A stretch of 64,000 bases of DNA from Rhizobium hidalgonense (GTDB lineage: Bacteria > Pseudomonadota > Alphaproteobacteria > Rhizobiales > Rhizobiaceae). The stretch lies in the NCBI RefSeq assembly GCF_002914525.1, contig NZ_LODW01000041.1, positions 1 to 64,000 of the forward strand, written 5' to 3'. The notes beneath the pieces were generated by a model. It saw only the letters and a list, made by a program, of their open reading frames with translations, was not told where the DNA came from and ran no database searches. The position numbers and the translations under genes are program-made. Positions 36,624 through 45,483 of this stretch are shown piece after piece (the first letter of the stretch is position 1; the number at the start of each line of letters is the position of its first letter).

Positions 36624-37616
36624 TCACTTCGGGCAAGCATTGTCCGAGGTATAATCGTGAACCTTGATGGTCCCCGCAATGATATCGGCCTTTGCCTTGT
36701 CGACGGCCGCCTGCATTTCCGGCGTGATCAGCGACTTGTTGTTGTCGTCGATCGCGGCGCCAACACCATCTTCCTTGACGCCGAGCGCCTGGACGCCACC
36801 GGTGAACTTGTCGTTCTTGGTGTCGCTATAGGCGTTGTAGACGGCGAGGTCGACGCGCTTGACCATCGAGGTCAGCACCGAGCCCGGATGCAGATGGTTC
36901 TGGTTGGAATCGACGCCGATCGACAGCTTCTTGTTGTCGGCAGCGGTCTGCAGAACGCCGAGGCCGGTGGCGCCGGCTGCCGCGTAAATAACGTCGGCGC
37001 CCTGATCGATCTGGTTCTTGGTGAGCTCGCCGCCACGAACCGGGTCATTCCAGGCTGCACCCGTGGTGCCGGTCATGTTCTGGAAAACTTCGACATCGGC
37101 CTTGGCGGCGCGCGCACCCTGTTCGTAACCGCATTCGAACTTGCGGATCAGCGGAATATCCATGCCGCCGACGAAGCCGACCTTGCCTGTTTTCGATGCC
37201 ATGCCAGCGAGAATGCCGACGAGGTAGGAGCCTTCTTCTTCCTTGTAGACCACCGAGCGGACGTTCGGCTTGTCGACGACGGAGTCGACGATGATGAACT
37301 TGGTATCAGGGAATTCGGCTGCAACCTTCTCGATCGCCGAGGTCCAGGCGAAGGAAACGGCAACCACCGGATTGAAACCGCGGCTTGCGAAGTTGCGGAT
37401 GGCCTGTTCGCCCTGGGTGTCGCCGGTCGGCTCGAAGTCGCGATAGGCGATGCCGGTCTCGGCCTTGAACTTCTCAGCGCCGTTATAGGCCGCTTCGTTG
37501 AAAGACTTATCGAACTTCCCGCCGGTGCCGTAAACCAGCGCCGGCTTGACATCGGCGGCAAGCGCCGTCGTCGACATGGCAGCCACGGCAAGGAGAGTGA
37601 GAAGGGATTTTTTCAT
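36624..37616 (-). CDS. BMP family nucleoside-binding protein
   Basis: 330-residue periplasmic binding protein of the BmpA/TmpC/PnrA family. The signal peptide is MKKSLLTLLAVAAMSTTALA, and the mature part starts DVKPALVYGTGGKFDKSFNE, with the ligand-contact features GTGGKFDKSFNEAAYNG and GFVGGMDIPLIRKFECGYEQ. No lipobox, so it is a soluble periplasmic protein rather than a lipoprotein. Relatives bind purine nucleosides; the cdd, punA, deoC and deoA genes downstream support nucleosides. It is the first gene of the operon. Confidence 0.92.
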   Translation of the reverse strand: MKKSLLTLLAVAAMSTTALAADVKPALVYGTGGKFDKSFNEAAYNGAEKFKAETGIAYRDFEPTGDTQGEQAIRNFASRGFNPVVAVSFAWTSAIEKVAAEFPDTKFIIVDSVVDKPNVRSVVYKEEEGSYLVGILAGMASKTGKVGFVGGMDIPLIRKFECGYEQGARAAKADVEVFQNMTGTTGAAWNDPVRGGELTKNQIDQGADVIYAAAGATGLGVLQTAADNKKLSIGVDSNQNHLHPGSVLTSMVKRVDLAVYNAYSDTKNDKFTGGVQALGVKEDGVGAAIDDNNKSLITPEMQAAVDKAKADIIAGTIKVHDYTSDNACPK

Positions 37617-37925
37617 TGTGCAGCCCTGTTGTTGCTATTCGTTAGGGGTCCTCCCGCAAGCCCTTTTCGGACATGTCTGCGGAACCACCGACCTCCCCCC
37701 GGAGGCCTGGCTGCGCGCATCCTTGCATGGCTCACGGAAAAATTCACCAGAAATTTTTCAGGCGGTAAAGATTTGCAGCGATTGCTGAAAATCCATTCCC
37801 TGGGGCTGATTTTTAGACATTTCCGCTGCCGGGATGCAAAATTTCACGGCAATCCGACAGTCGTGTCGAGGCCATACGGCGGCCGGCCAGATCCCGGCCG
37901 GGCCGTGGCGGCGGGACCCGCTTGC
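37617..37925. promoter_or_regulatory. Control region of the nucleoside importer operon
   Basis: 309 bases without a gene. It contains the inverted repeat GAAAAATT-N7-AATTTTTC (37737-37759), about 120 bases before the binding-protein start, in an otherwise GC-rich setting. GC-rich palindromic sequence near 37879-37905 lies just after the stop of the 105-residue membrane protein and may help end that transcript. Confidence 0.5.
37737..37759. promoter_or_regulatory. Candidate operator, 8-7-8 inverted repeat
   Basis: GAAAAATT (37737-37744), spacer CACCAGA, AATTTTTC (37752-37759). The symmetry and AT content stand out and fit a dimeric repressor such as a DeoR- or LacI-type nucleoside regulator, none of which is encoded in this window. 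Confidence 0.45.
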
Positions 37926-38243
37926 CTATGCGGTGAAGCGACCGGCTATCGGCGGCTTCTTGTAGCCGATCATCCAGAGAAGCAGCGCGATCACCAGGAA
38001 AACGGCAAAGGCCGGCTGCAGCATCAGCCACTGGAAGATGAAGGCGTAGAAACGTGGGTGAATATAATAGGAAAGGGAGGTTTGCAGCGACGTCAGGGTT
38101 GTCGGGCTGACATCCTGCCAGGCATCGGAAATGGGCGTCACCACCACTGCTGACGCCGCAACCGATTGGATCGAATCGATGGTCCCGGCAATAACGGCCG
38201 CCGCAAGCGCGACAAGGCTGGCCAGACGCAACAGGAAACGCAT
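37926..38243 (-). CDS. Hypothetical small membrane protein
   Basis: 105 residues from ATG 38243, which has GGAGGAATTG directly before it. A first hydrophobic stretch (RFLLRLASLVALAAAVIAG) works as signal or anchor; a middle polar part contains LTSLQTSLSYYIHPRFYAFI; a second membrane helix (FAVFLVIALLLWMIGY) is followed by a basic KKPP end. The longer frame from 38378 lacks a ribosome-binding site. Function unknown; it may be monocistronic, since both neighbours are a tRNA and the nucleoside operon. Confidence 0.65.
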   Translation of the reverse strand: MRFLLRLASLVALAAAVIAGTIDSIQSVAASAVVVTPISDAWQDVSPTTLTSLQTSLSYYIHPRFYAFIFQWLMLQPAFAVFLVIALLLWMIGYKKPPIAGRFTA

Positions 38244-38473
38244 CAATTCCTCCGACGCTTCGATATGCCGGGACAATTCCGGCGAACCCGCGCCATTCCT
38301 CACCTTGAGAATTACATAGTCGTCGATGATGTGAAGCACAATGGACGGGCGGAGGCGAGTTTTATCTGAAGAAGTCAAAAAACTGTTAGATTTCGGTTGA
38401 TCGACAAAAATTCATCGGTATATATCGCGCCGTTCCGACGATTTGCTCCTATCCAGGCGCGAACGCCCAAGAA

Positions 38474-38563
38474 GGACAGGTGGCCGAGTGGTTTAAGGCG
38501 CACGCCTGGAACGCGTGTGTACGTGAAAGCGTACCGTGGGTTCGAATCCCACCCTGTCCGCCA
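38474..38563 (+). tRNA. tRNA-Ser (GGA anticodon)
   Basis: A 90-base gene with acceptor stem GGACAGG/CCTGTCC, discriminator G and encoded CCA (38561-38563). The D arm begins TGGCCGAGTGGTTTAAGGCG, the anticodon loop is CTGGAAC between CACGC and GCGTG, and GGA lies at 38508-38510. A long variable arm (TGTGTACGTGAAAGCGTACC) is typical for class-II serine tRNA, and the T loop is TTCGAATCC. It reads UCC and UCU codons. No second copy of its 3' end was seen in the window, so there is no direct sign of an integrated island. Confidence 0.97.
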
Positions 38564-38700
38564 TATTCGTTAAAACCTCCGCTTCTTTCCTTCGCAGGGC
38601 CGTGCCAGCCTTATCCATTGCGTGTGGCAGCAGCTCAACGCCCCTGATTCTTGCAGATATTGGACGCCTGTCAGCGGCTCAGCATAATCGCGACCAGCGA

Positions 38701-38793
38701 GTCGGCCCAAAAATCGGAATCGATTCGGGCCGACGCGTAGATTCAGAGTGTTACAACGTCCTTTGCGCGTCTAAAAAGACGTGCGGCGCTGTA
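38701..38793. repeat. Intergenic repeat with two hairpins (rhizobial type)
   Basis: GTCGGCCC (38701-38708) pairs with GGGCCGAC (38727-38734). A second hairpin spans 38752-38793: GCGCGTCT with AGACGTGC (one wobble) and an outer TACAACG/CGCTGTA pair with one mismatch. From memory the pattern, with the AATCGGAATCGATT core and the GCGCGTCT arm, is frequent between genes in Rhizobium and relatives. It ends 5 bases from the stop of the 252-residue gene and could serve as its terminator. Confidence 0.7.
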
Positions 38794-38797
38794 GGTC

Positions 38798-39556
38798 CTA
38801 TTCGAAAATTTCCGAGACGCTCGTCGCTGCGATCGCATTCCCTTGACGTCCTCCGAATGGAGGCCGCGGAGCCTCGGAACTCAGCAGTTTGCGAGCCAAG
38901 ACGATCGAAACGTAGCACAGACCGAATATCGACGCCCATTGACAAATCACCAGTATTGCCAAAGCGATGAGGTTCAGTTTTCCGTCCGAGAAGATGCTAT
39001 CGGCTTCGTATGACATCGATGTTGCTGCCGTCATCAATATCAAAGCACCGATGAAGGGAAGAAAAAGTCCGGCAAACAGCCGCAAAAAGGTGGGAGCCAA
39101 ACCGCGTTTCCCTCGGCTGAAGGCGGCTGAAAGTCCGCTATTAGAGCCCGCAATTCCGGCAATAGGCCAGGTTCCGACAAGCGCAAGCAGCAGCGGAAGG
39201 ATGATTGCGATCACCGCAAGGCATAAGAGTAGAAATACGTTCTTTGACAGGGAAGCGGCGCCGAATGCGACAGGGGCACCAATCCCGATTCCAATGACGA
39301 CCAGCATGATAAGCAAGTTCTTCCAGATGTAGCCGCCAAACCCACGCTTGTCGGTCAGGTTTGAAACTTTCTCATCTCCATTTAATATTGCTTTCTGAAT
39401 GAAGAATCCAAAAGACAAAGCAACGAAAAATTGCGCTGAATTACTTTTGTTTCCACCGCTGTAGTCATCAAAAGCAACCAGTGCGCAATTGGCTGCAACA
39501 ACAACACACACAAACGACAGATTACGTCTTACAAAGGAAATCGCTTCACCTAACAT
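38798..39556 (-). CDS. Hypothetical polytopic membrane protein
   Basis: 252 residues, start MLGEAISFVRRNLSFVCVVV. About five to six hydrophobic helices (around 12-26, 45-55, 80-98, 105-130, 155-180, 195-225) are visible, with a short Ser/Pro-rich tail (APRPPFGGRQGN). Base composition is less GC-rich and codon use less typical than in neighbouring genes (more AT-ending codons), which suggests foreign origin. No catalytic motif was recognised. It could be an inner-membrane protein of the DUF or YIP1-like type, but I cannot assign a family. Next to it lies tRNA-Ser. Confidence 0.7.
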   Translation of the reverse strand: MLGEAISFVRRNLSFVCVVVAANCALVAFDDYSGGNKSNSAQFFVALSFGFFIQKAILNGDEKVSNLTDKRGFGGYIWKNLLIMLVVIGIGIGAPVAFGAASLSKNVFLLLCLAVIAIILPLLLALVGTWPIAGIAGSNSGLSAAFSRGKRGLAPTFLRLFAGLFLPFIGALILMTAATSMSYEADSIFSDGKLNLIALAILVICQWASIFGLCYVSIVLARKLLSSEAPRPPFGGRQGNAIAATSVSEIFE

Positions 39557-39817
39557 TGCACCCTGCCATACCTCACCTCTGGATGGAAGATATCGTCATT
39601 AAAACATGGTGCTGTCAAACGTCGATCTTTCTTTTTCAGCAAGTTCCCACCGAACCCCCGCAGAAGCCGGCAATCGGTAGTGTCGAGTGTGGCGACGGTG
39701 GCGATTGACGTCCCCATAACCTGGGCAGGATTCCAGAATTTTTACCATGCCGCTTCACCGCGTCTTTGCACGTTTTGGTTTATCTTCTGCCCAAAGTAAA
39801 AAACGGAGACTAAACAG

Positions 39818-40027
39818 GTGGAAGAACTTTCGGTGAAGTCGAAGATCATCAAATCCGTCTATTTCAGCCAGGAAGACGGGCGGCTCAGGATTTGTTTCAA
39901 GAATGGCGAGGAACGTCTGTTCGACGGCGTGCCGTCCTCGGAAGCCCATGCGATGACAGTGGCGCCGTCTCCCGGCCATTATTACCTCGACCGGATCAGA
40001 ACCCGGTTTCGGAGACTGGCTGCCTGA
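39818..40027 (+). CDS. KTSC domain protein
   Basis: 69-residue protein, GTG start with ACGGAGA upstream. It reads as a KTSC domain: SKIIKSVYFSQEDGRLRICF, then NGEERLFDGVPSSEAHAMTV, then SPGHYYLDRIRTRFR. The defining Lys-Thr-Ser-Cys-like end motif is replaced by SPGHYYLDRI as in many family members. KTSC domains are found alone or fused to lysyl-tRNA synthetase-like and other proteins; their function is unknown. It stands alone here. Confidence 0.7.
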   Translation: MEELSVKSKIIKSVYFSQEDGRLRICFKNGEERLFDGVPSSEAHAMTVAPSPGHYYLDRIRTRFRRLAA

Positions 40028-40405
40028 CCAGCCGGAGAATGCCGCCGGCCCACGGTAGTGTGCGGGATCGGGACGGGTCCGGTGGATATTAACGGTCCTT
40101 TAACCTTCGCTATCATCTTGGTTGGATCGCAACGGCCGGAAGGCGGCAACGTGTCGACGCTACCGGCTTGTTCAAGGTCGGCCAGCCGGGAGGCTTGGCG
40201 GCGGACCCCAGCCAGGAAGCCGAGCCTCCCCGTCACGCTGTTGTTAATCGTAATCGCATGATACCTAGCCATTCCGGTCTTCATTATTTCCTGTACTAGC
40301 GCATTGGGGCTAATCCTGTGAAAAACCGGAATCATCACATCCGGACTCGACAATGCTTTATTAGGATGCTTGCATAAAGTATTCGAATAGGATCGGAGGG
40401 TGATG
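40028..40405. other. Long intergenic stretch, no clear feature
   Basis: About 370 bases with no gene that I trust. An open frame on the minus strand reads through it but has no ribosome-binding site or family resemblance. The last 80 bases before 40406 are AT-richer (TTTATTAGGATGCTTGCAT) and probably hold the promoter of the next small gene. Confidence 0.4.
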
Positions 40406-40648
40406 ATGTTCGAGACTCTGCTTGAGATGCAGGAGCGTGGTGTACGGGATCGTGCACGCGGCCGCAGCCTGGCCGACAATCCGATGTCGAAGCCGGATAT
40501 CCTGCCGATCACCGATTTCCAGGAATGGTATTCGATGTTCGACGCCTGGCGCTTCGGTTGGTCGATCGAGGATGCAATGGCCGGCCATGGCAATGCGCCA
40601 CGCGATGGCGGCGCTGCCTTGTCGCGGAGCTACACCAGAACGGTCTGA
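40406..40648 (+). CDS. Hypothetical protein, 80 residues
   Basis: Starts at one of three tandem start-like codons (GTG 40400, ATG 40403, ATG 40406); GGAGG at 40395-40399 favours the last, with 6 bases spacing. The protein begins [20 protein letters not shown] and has an aromatic core ([20 protein letters not shown]) and no membrane segment. It resembles no family that I can name; the RxGW pattern is faintly like ribosome modulation factor, which is only a guess. Its last 19 bases overlap the 3' end of convergent pncB. Confidence 0.6.
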   Translation: MFETLLEMQERGVRDRARGRSLADNPMSKPDILPITDFQEWYSMFDAWRFGWSIEDAMAGHGNAPRDGGAALSRSYTRTV

Positions 40649-41934
40649 TCGATCCTGTCTTCTGCGCCGAAGAATTTCAGGTAGCGCTCGACCTCCGCCG
40701 GTTCGCCGGTCGCCTTCTGCGGATTGTCGGAGAGTTTTACCGCCGGGCGGCCGTTGGCGTCGCTGACCTTGCAGACGACCGAGATCGGGTTGAGGCCGGA
40801 GATTTCGGTCGGCGCGCAACCGGAAAAATCGTTGGTCAGATTGGTGCCCCAGCCAAAACTCATGCGCACACGGCCTTCGAAATGCCGGTAGGTGTCGATG
40901 ATGGCGTCGACATCGAGACCGTCGGAGAAGATCAAGAGCTTCTGGCGCGGATCGCGGCCCATCTTCTTCCACCATTCGATGATCTTTTCACCGCCTTCGA
41001 TCGGGGGCGCGCTGTCCGGGCGAAAGCCGGTCCAGTCGGCGACCCATTCCGGCGCGTCGCGCAGGAAAGCGGCGGTGCCGAAGGCATCCGGCAGGACGAT
41101 CAGAAGATTGCCGCCATAGAGCTTGTTCCAGTCGCGCAGGATCTTGTAGGGCGCATTGCGCAACTGCTCGTCGGTCTGCGCAAGGGCGGCAGCCACCATC
41201 GGCAATTCGTGGGCATTGGTGCCGACGGCTTCGAGATCGGAATCCATCGCCAGCAAGACGTTGCTGGTGCCGGTAAAGGCCGGGCCGATGCCTTCCTTCA
41301 GCGCCTCGACGCACCAGCGCTGCCAGAGGAAACTATGGCGGCGGCGGGTGCCGAAATCGGAGATGCGCAGACCCGGCAGTTCCTTCAACCGTTCGACCTT
41401 CGACCACATCTTCGCCTTGGCGCGGGCATAGAGCACGTCGAGGGTGAAGGGGCCGAGCGCCTTCATCGCCGAGCGCGACCGCAGCTCGTTGACGATGGCG
41501 AGCGCCGGGATCTCCCACATGGTGGTTTCCTTCCAGGACCCATGGAAATCCAGCACATATTGCCCGTCCTTTTTCGACAGCTCGTATTCGGGGAGCTGGA
41601 AGTTGGAGAGCCAGGCGAGGAATTCCGGCTCGAAGATCTGGGCGCGGCCGTAGAAGCTGTTACCCGCCAGCCAGATCATCTCCTTCTTGGAGAGTTTCAG
41701 CGTGCGGGCATGATCGAGCTGCTCGCGCAATTCGCCTTCGTCGATCTCATCGGCGAGGCGCACGCGCTTGGTGCGGTTGATGAGGGTAAAGGACGCGTTC
41801 ACCTCGGGATAGAGCTTCCAGATCATCTGCAGCATCAGCAGCTTGTAGAAGTCGGTATCGATCAGGCTGCGGACGATCGGATCGAGCTTCCAAGCGTGAT
41901 TGTAGACGCGTCTTGCGATATCGGTCCTGGCCAT
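40630..41934 (-). CDS. pncB: Nicotinate phosphoribosyltransferase
   Basis: 434 residues from ATG 41934 (GGGAA before it), the usual PncB length. It joins nicotinate and PRPP (with ATP use) to nicotinate mononucleotide in NAD salvage. Motifs: [20 protein letters not shown] at the N-terminus, the phospho-histidine region near [15 protein letters not shown] (about 180), TSNVLLAMD, and the phosphate-binding [14 protein letters not shown] part (here [14 protein letters not shown]). The frame upstream to 42009 lacks support. Overlaps the convergent 80-residue ORF by 19 bases. Confidence 0.95.
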   Translation of the reverse strand: MARTDIARRVYNHAWKLDPIVRSLIDTDFYKLLMLQMIWKLYPEVNASFTLINRTKRVRLADEIDEGELREQLDHARTLKLSKKEMIWLAGNSFYGRAQIFEPEFLAWLSNFQLPEYELSKKDGQYVLDFHGSWKETTMWEIPALAIVNELRSRSAMKALGPFTLDVLYARAKAKMWSKVERLKELPGLRISDFGTRRRHSFLWQRWCVEALKEGIGPAFTGTSNVLLAMDSDLEAVGTNAHELPMVAAALAQTDEQLRNAPYKILRDWNKLYGGNLLIVLPDAFGTAAFLRDAPEWVADWTGFRPDSAPPIEGGEKIIEWWKKMGRDPRQKLLIFSDGLDVDAIIDTYRHFEGRVRMSFGWGTNLTNDFSGCAPTEISGLNPISVVCKVSDANGRPAVKLSDNPQKATGEPAEVERYLKFFGAEDRIDQTVLV

Positions 41935-42121
41935 GAAATTCCCGCCCCTGTCCACTCCGGTCAGGTGCTGCCCAGTTCCCGAGTGCTGCCAAGTGCGGGG
42001 CCGGCGCACGAAACCGGCTCGTGCGCCTTCTTATCGAAAAATCGGCAGAGAAAGTCCAGACAAAACAATAGGCACCCCGCCGTCGCACGGCGGCGAGATG
42101 CGAAAGTCACCTGCCTAACAC

Positions 42122-42484
42122 TTATTGCGCTGGCGCTGCGGGTTGGGCCGGTGCTGCAGGAGCGACGTTCGGAGCGGCCGGCGTCGTATTCTCAGTCTCG
42201 GTCGGAATGGCTTTGCCGTTCTCAAGCGTCGGCGCAGGTGCGGCGCCAGGCTGCTGCGACTGAAGCTGCTGACCGGGCTGCTGTGGAGCCACCTGATCCG
42301 CTTCGCGTTTGCCCCAGATCTCGACCGGGATCCAGACCACGAAAGCGAGCACCAGTGCGGCCAGCAGCACCAGCAGGATACGATAACCCGTGCGACCCTG
42401 TCTTGCCTTCACCGGCGCGATTTGCTCTTCCTTGTGAAGCTTGCCGTCGGACTTTTCCCAGCGTGTTTCCGTCTGATGCGCCAT
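42122..42484 (-). CDS. Hypothetical single-pass membrane protein with Pro/Ala/Gln-rich tail
   Basis: 120 residues, start at ATG 42484 (or 42487) behind AAGGAGACG. A charged N-terminus (MAHQTETRWEKSDGK) precedes one helix (ILLVLLAALVLAFVVWIPVEIW). The rest, about 60 residues, is low-complexity and rich in Pro, Ala and Gln, ending APAQPAAPAQ. Topology suggests an inner-membrane anchor with a flexible periplasmic tail. Not assigned to a family. It follows pncB upstream on the same strand (gap about 190 bases). Confidence 0.7.
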   Translation of the reverse strand: MAHQTETRWEKSDGKLHKEEQIAPVKARQGRTGYRILLVLLAALVLAFVVWIPVEIWGKREADQVAPQQPGQQLQSQQPGAAPAPTLENGKAIPTETENTTPAAPNVAPAAPAQPAAPAQ

Positions 42485-42574
42485 CATCGTCTCCTTCCGC
42501 CGTCTTGACGGCCATCCAGCCATGAAGAACTCAGCAGAGGAAACGGGTGGCCGTCTGGAAGGTTCCGGGAGGCT

Positions 42575-42880
42575 TAGAGCCTTTCCGGGTTAGATTGCAG
42601 CATTCTGCCGGAGCAGGTTTTCGTCAGGGCAAAGGCGATTGGCGACGGGCATACCCTTTGGTAAGTCCGAGCCGATCGCCTTTGATCCTGGCTAGAGATG
42701 CCCGGCCCACCGGCTGCACCGCTTCGCCATGGCGAAGCGATAACTGCGTCCGGCGATTTTTAAGTTTTGCAGATTTGCCAGGCAAATCTGCGGGAGGGTT
42801 GGCTGAAACGGGCCGGCTGATCGACCGGCCGACTCCGTTTGAGCCAACAGAATGCTTCAATCTAACCCGGAAAGGCTCTA
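42575..42880. mobile_element. 306-bp MITE-like element with 33-bp terminal inverted repeats
   Basis: Left arm 42575-42607 and right arm 42848-42880 are inverted copies with one mismatch; the left arm starts TAGAGCCTTTCCGGGTTAGA. Both ends carry TA, as a duplicated TA target would. The interior has strong palindromes: GCTTCGCCATGGCGAAGC (about 42721-42738), a 23-base GCAGATTTGCC-A-GGCAAATCTGC, and AAAGGCGATTGGC with GCCGATCGCCTTT. No transposase frame inside. The right end includes the stop codon of the reductase gene. I recall such sequences as repeated in Rhizobium genomes, but count could not be checked. Confidence 0.7.
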
Positions 42881-43843
42881 ATAGCCGACAGCGCGGTCGA
42901 CCACGAATTGCAGCGGTTCGCCGCGCTCGAAACGGGCAATCTGCATCTCGACGTGGCGAAACAGGGCGTTTTCTTCGGAGACCGCCGCGTCGTGCGGCGT
43001 GATGAAGACATTCTCCAATTCCCACAACGGGTTGTCGGGGCCAAGCGGCTCCACCTCGAAGACGTCGAGGGAAGCACCGCCGAGGATGCCGTTCAGGATG
43101 GCGGAAGCGATATCGGCCTCGACCTGACTCTTGCCGCGGCCGGCATTGATGAAGACCGGCCGCCCGAGCGCGCCGTTGCTGCGAAGCTTTTTGAATAGCC
43201 CGCTATCATAGAACCCTGTCGTCTCCGGCGTCAGCGGCAGCAGGCCGACGAGGATGTCGGTCTTTCCGAGGAAGCTGTCCATCTCGCCGGCATCGAAGGT
43301 TTCGACGCCGGCGATCTCTTTGCGGGTGCGCGACCAGCCGATGACGTTAAAACCCATGACCTTCAGCTTGGCGACCGCATCCAGCCCGAGAATGCCGAGG
43401 CCCATGACGCCGACCGTTACCTCCGCCGCTTCAGGCGCGATCAGCTTGGCCCATTGGCGCTGCCGCTGGTGGATGTCATGGGCATATTGCCCCCGCAGAT
43501 GCATCAGGCATTGCATGACCACCCATTCGCTCATGCGGGTCGTCAGACTGCGGTCGACGAAACGGACGATCGGGATCTCCGGCAGGCCATCCATCCCGAT
43601 AATATGGTCGACGCCGGCGCCGCCAGAGAAGATTACCTTGAGGTTCGGCGCCCGCGTAAAGAGGTCGGCGTCCGGCTTCCAGAGCAGCGCATATTCGGCC
43701 TCGCGGAGATCGCGCGTCCGATCGGTCGGATCGGCGAGATTGATGCTGCCGCGATCGGCAAAGGCCGTCTTCAGCACCCGGGCGACGCCTTCGGGATTGA
43801 ACTTGATATCGACGAGAACGGGAGGAGGTTTGGGCATGATCAT
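42878..43843 (-). CDS. ghrA: GhrA-like D-2-hydroxyacid dehydrogenase (glyoxylate/hydroxypyruvate reductase)
   Basis: 321 residues. NAD(P)-binding motif VGVMGLGILGLDAVAKLKVM near 145, SGGAGVDHII in the substrate domain, the catalytic Arg in INAGRGKSQVE, and Glu/His in VEPLGPDNPLWELENVFITPH. Family members reduce glyoxylate or hydroxypyruvate. The start is one of ATG 43843/43837 or GTG 43849, which overlaps the ABC ATPase stop; 43843 is chosen for its 2-base spacing. The TAG stop is made by the terminal TA of the MITE-like element, so the natural C-terminus may have been altered by the insertion. It follows the yej ATPase on the same strand. Confidence 0.88.
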   Translation of the reverse strand: MIMPKPPPVLVDIKFNPEGVARVLKTAFADRGSINLADPTDRTRDLREAEYALLWKPDADLFTRAPNLKVIFSGGAGVDHIIGMDGLPEIPIVRFVDRSLTTRMSEWVVMQCLMHLRGQYAHDIHQRQRQWAKLIAPEAAEVTVGVMGLGILGLDAVAKLKVMGFNVIGWSRTRKEIAGVETFDAGEMDSFLGKTDILVGLLPLTPETTGFYDSGLFKKLRSNGALGRPVFINAGRGKSQVEADIASAILNGILGGASLDVFEVEPLGPDNPLWELENVFITPHDAAVSEENALFRHVEMQIARFERGEPLQFVVDRAVGY

Positions 43844-43845
43844 CT

Positions 43846-45483
43846 TCACTGCTGCACGGCGGGCGTCGGCACCGCCTCGATGTTGAAGGCGGCCGCCAAC
43901 AGCGCCTTGGTATAATCGTCCTTCGGCGCGCGGAAGATTTCCGCTGACGGCCCCTGCTCCACCACCTTGCCGAAACGCATGACGATGACGTCGTTGGCCA
44001 GTGCCTTCACCACTTTCAAGTCATGGCTGATGAAGAGGTAGGCGAGATCGTGCTTCTGCTGCAGATCGCGCAGCAGATCGACCACCTGGGCCTGCACGCT
44101 CATGTCGAGCGCCGAGGTCGGCTCGTCGAGCATGACGAAACGCGGCTTCAGCACCATGGCGCGGGCAATGGCGATACGCTGGCGCTGGCCGCCGGAGAAT
44201 TCATGCGGATATCGCCAGCGGGTCAGCGGATCAAGACCGACTTCCTCCAGCGCCCAGCAGACGCGCTGGTCGCGTTCTTCCGAGGTCAACGAGCGCTCAT
44301 GCACCTTCAGGCCTTCAGCAATGATATCGCCGACCGACATGCGGGGGCTGAGCGAGCCGTAGGGATCCTGGAAGACGATTTGCAGCTGATTGCGCAGCGG
44401 CCGCATTTCATTGAACGAATAGCCGGCTATATCCTTGCCGACAAAGGCAATCCGGCCTTGCGAGGAGATCAGCCGGGTGAGCGCCAGCCCGAGCGTGGTC
44501 TTGCCGGAACCGGACTCGCCGACGACGCCGAGGGTCTGGCCGGCGCGCAGCGAAAGGTCGATGCCGTCGACCGCCTTCACGTGGTCGACGACGCGGCGCA
44601 TCAGCCCTGATTTGATCGGGAACCAGACGCGAATGTCCGAACCTTCCATCACCACCGGTTTCGACGGATCGGCAAGCGGCGGCTCGCCGCGCGGTTCGGA
44701 AGCAAGGAGATGGCGGGTATATTCGTGCTTGGGATTGGCGAAGACCTCGTCAACCGTTCCGGTTTCGACGATCCTGCCCTTGGTCATGACGCAGACGCGA
44801 TCGGCGAATTTGCGGACAATGCCGAGATCATGGGTGATGAACAGCATCGACATGCCGTGCACGGTCTTCAGCTGCCGCAGCAATTCGAGGATCTGCGCCT
44901 GCACGGTGACGTCGAGCGCGGTGGTCGGCTCGTCGGCAATCAGCAGTTCGGGCCGGTTGGCAAGCGCCATGGCGATCATGACGCGCTGGCGCTGGCCACC
45001 TGACAGTTCGTGCGGATAGGCCTTCAATCGCTTTTCCGGCTCGCGGATGCCGACCTGGTTCAACAATTCCAGTACCCGCTCACGCGCCGCCTGGCCGCTG
45101 AGACCCTGATGCAGCGCCAGGATCTCGGCGATCTGCTTCTCGATCGTATGAAGCGGATTGAGCGAGGTCATCGGCTCCTGGAAGATCATGGTGATGTCGT
45201 TGCCGCGGACCTCGCGCAGCGCCCGCTCCGATGCCTTCAAGAGGTCCTCGCCCTTGAATAGGATCTCGCCGGAAGGATGGCTTGCCGAGGGATAGGGCAA
45301 AAGCCGCAGGATCGAATTCGCCGACACCGACTTGCCGGAGCCGGATTCGCCGACCAGCGCCACGACTTCGCCCTTGGCGATATCGAAGGAGATATGATCG
45401 ACGGCAAGCGACGTCTCGCCGCCCTGATGAAAGGCAACGGAGAGATCGCGGACGGAAAGGAGCGGTGCTGTCGTGTCACTCAT
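43846..45483 (-). CDS. yejF: Peptide ABC importer ATPase, tandem (YejF)
   Basis: 545 residues with two ATP-binding domains. First: Walker [20 protein letters not shown], signature [16 protein letters not shown]; second: Walker [19 protein letters not shown], signature [15 protein letters not shown]. Each ends in the oligopeptide-type C-terminal extension. The YejABEF importer takes up oligopeptides and, in E. coli, microcin C. ATG 45483 overlaps the yejE stop (ATGA). The longer frame up to 45762 is not used because it runs into yejE. Confidence 0.94.
   Translation of the reverse strand: MSDTTAPLLSVRDLSVAFHQGGETSLAVDHISFDIAKGEVVALVGESGSGKSVSANSILRLLPYPSASHPSGEILFKGEDLLKASERALREVRGNDITMIFQEPMTSLNPLHTIEKQIAEILALHQGLSGQAARERVLELLNQVGIREPEKRLKAYPHELSGGQRQRVMIAMALANRPELLIADEPTTALDVTVQAQILELLRQLKTVHGMSMLFITHDLGIVRKFADRVCVMTKGRIVETGTVDEVFANPKHEYTRHLLASEPRGEPPLADPSKPVVMEGSDIRVWFPIKSGLMRRVVDHVKAVDGIDLSLRAGQTLGVVGESGSGKTTLGLALTRLISSQGRIAFVGKDIAGYSFNEMRPLRNQLQIVFQDPYGSLSPRMSVGDIIAEGLKVHERSLTSEERDQRVCWALEEVGLDPLTRWRYPHEFSGGQRQRIAIARAMVLKPRFVMLDEPTSALDMSVQAQVVDLLRDLQQKHDLAYLFISHDLKVVKALANDVIVMRFGKVVEQGPSAEIFRAPKDDYTKALLAAAFNIEAVPTPAVQQ

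Noticed and set aside
38474..38563. tRNA-Ser as attachment site of an integrated island
   Set aside because: No integrase gene nearby and no second copy of the tRNA 3' end seen in the window, so only composition hints remain.
39982..40593. 203-residue minus-strand frame in the gap before the 80-residue gene
   Set aside because: No ribosome-binding site or recognisable domain, and it overlaps both the KTSC gene end and the 80-residue gene; kept as no gene.
40525..42525. 666-residue plus-strand frame opposite pncB
   Set aside because: Antisense shadow of pncB and of the 120-residue gene; no family resemblance.
42624..43025. 133-residue minus-strand frame across the MITE-like element
   Set aside because: Its translation follows the palindromes of the element and then antisense-like frame of ghrA; no domain or transposase motif.
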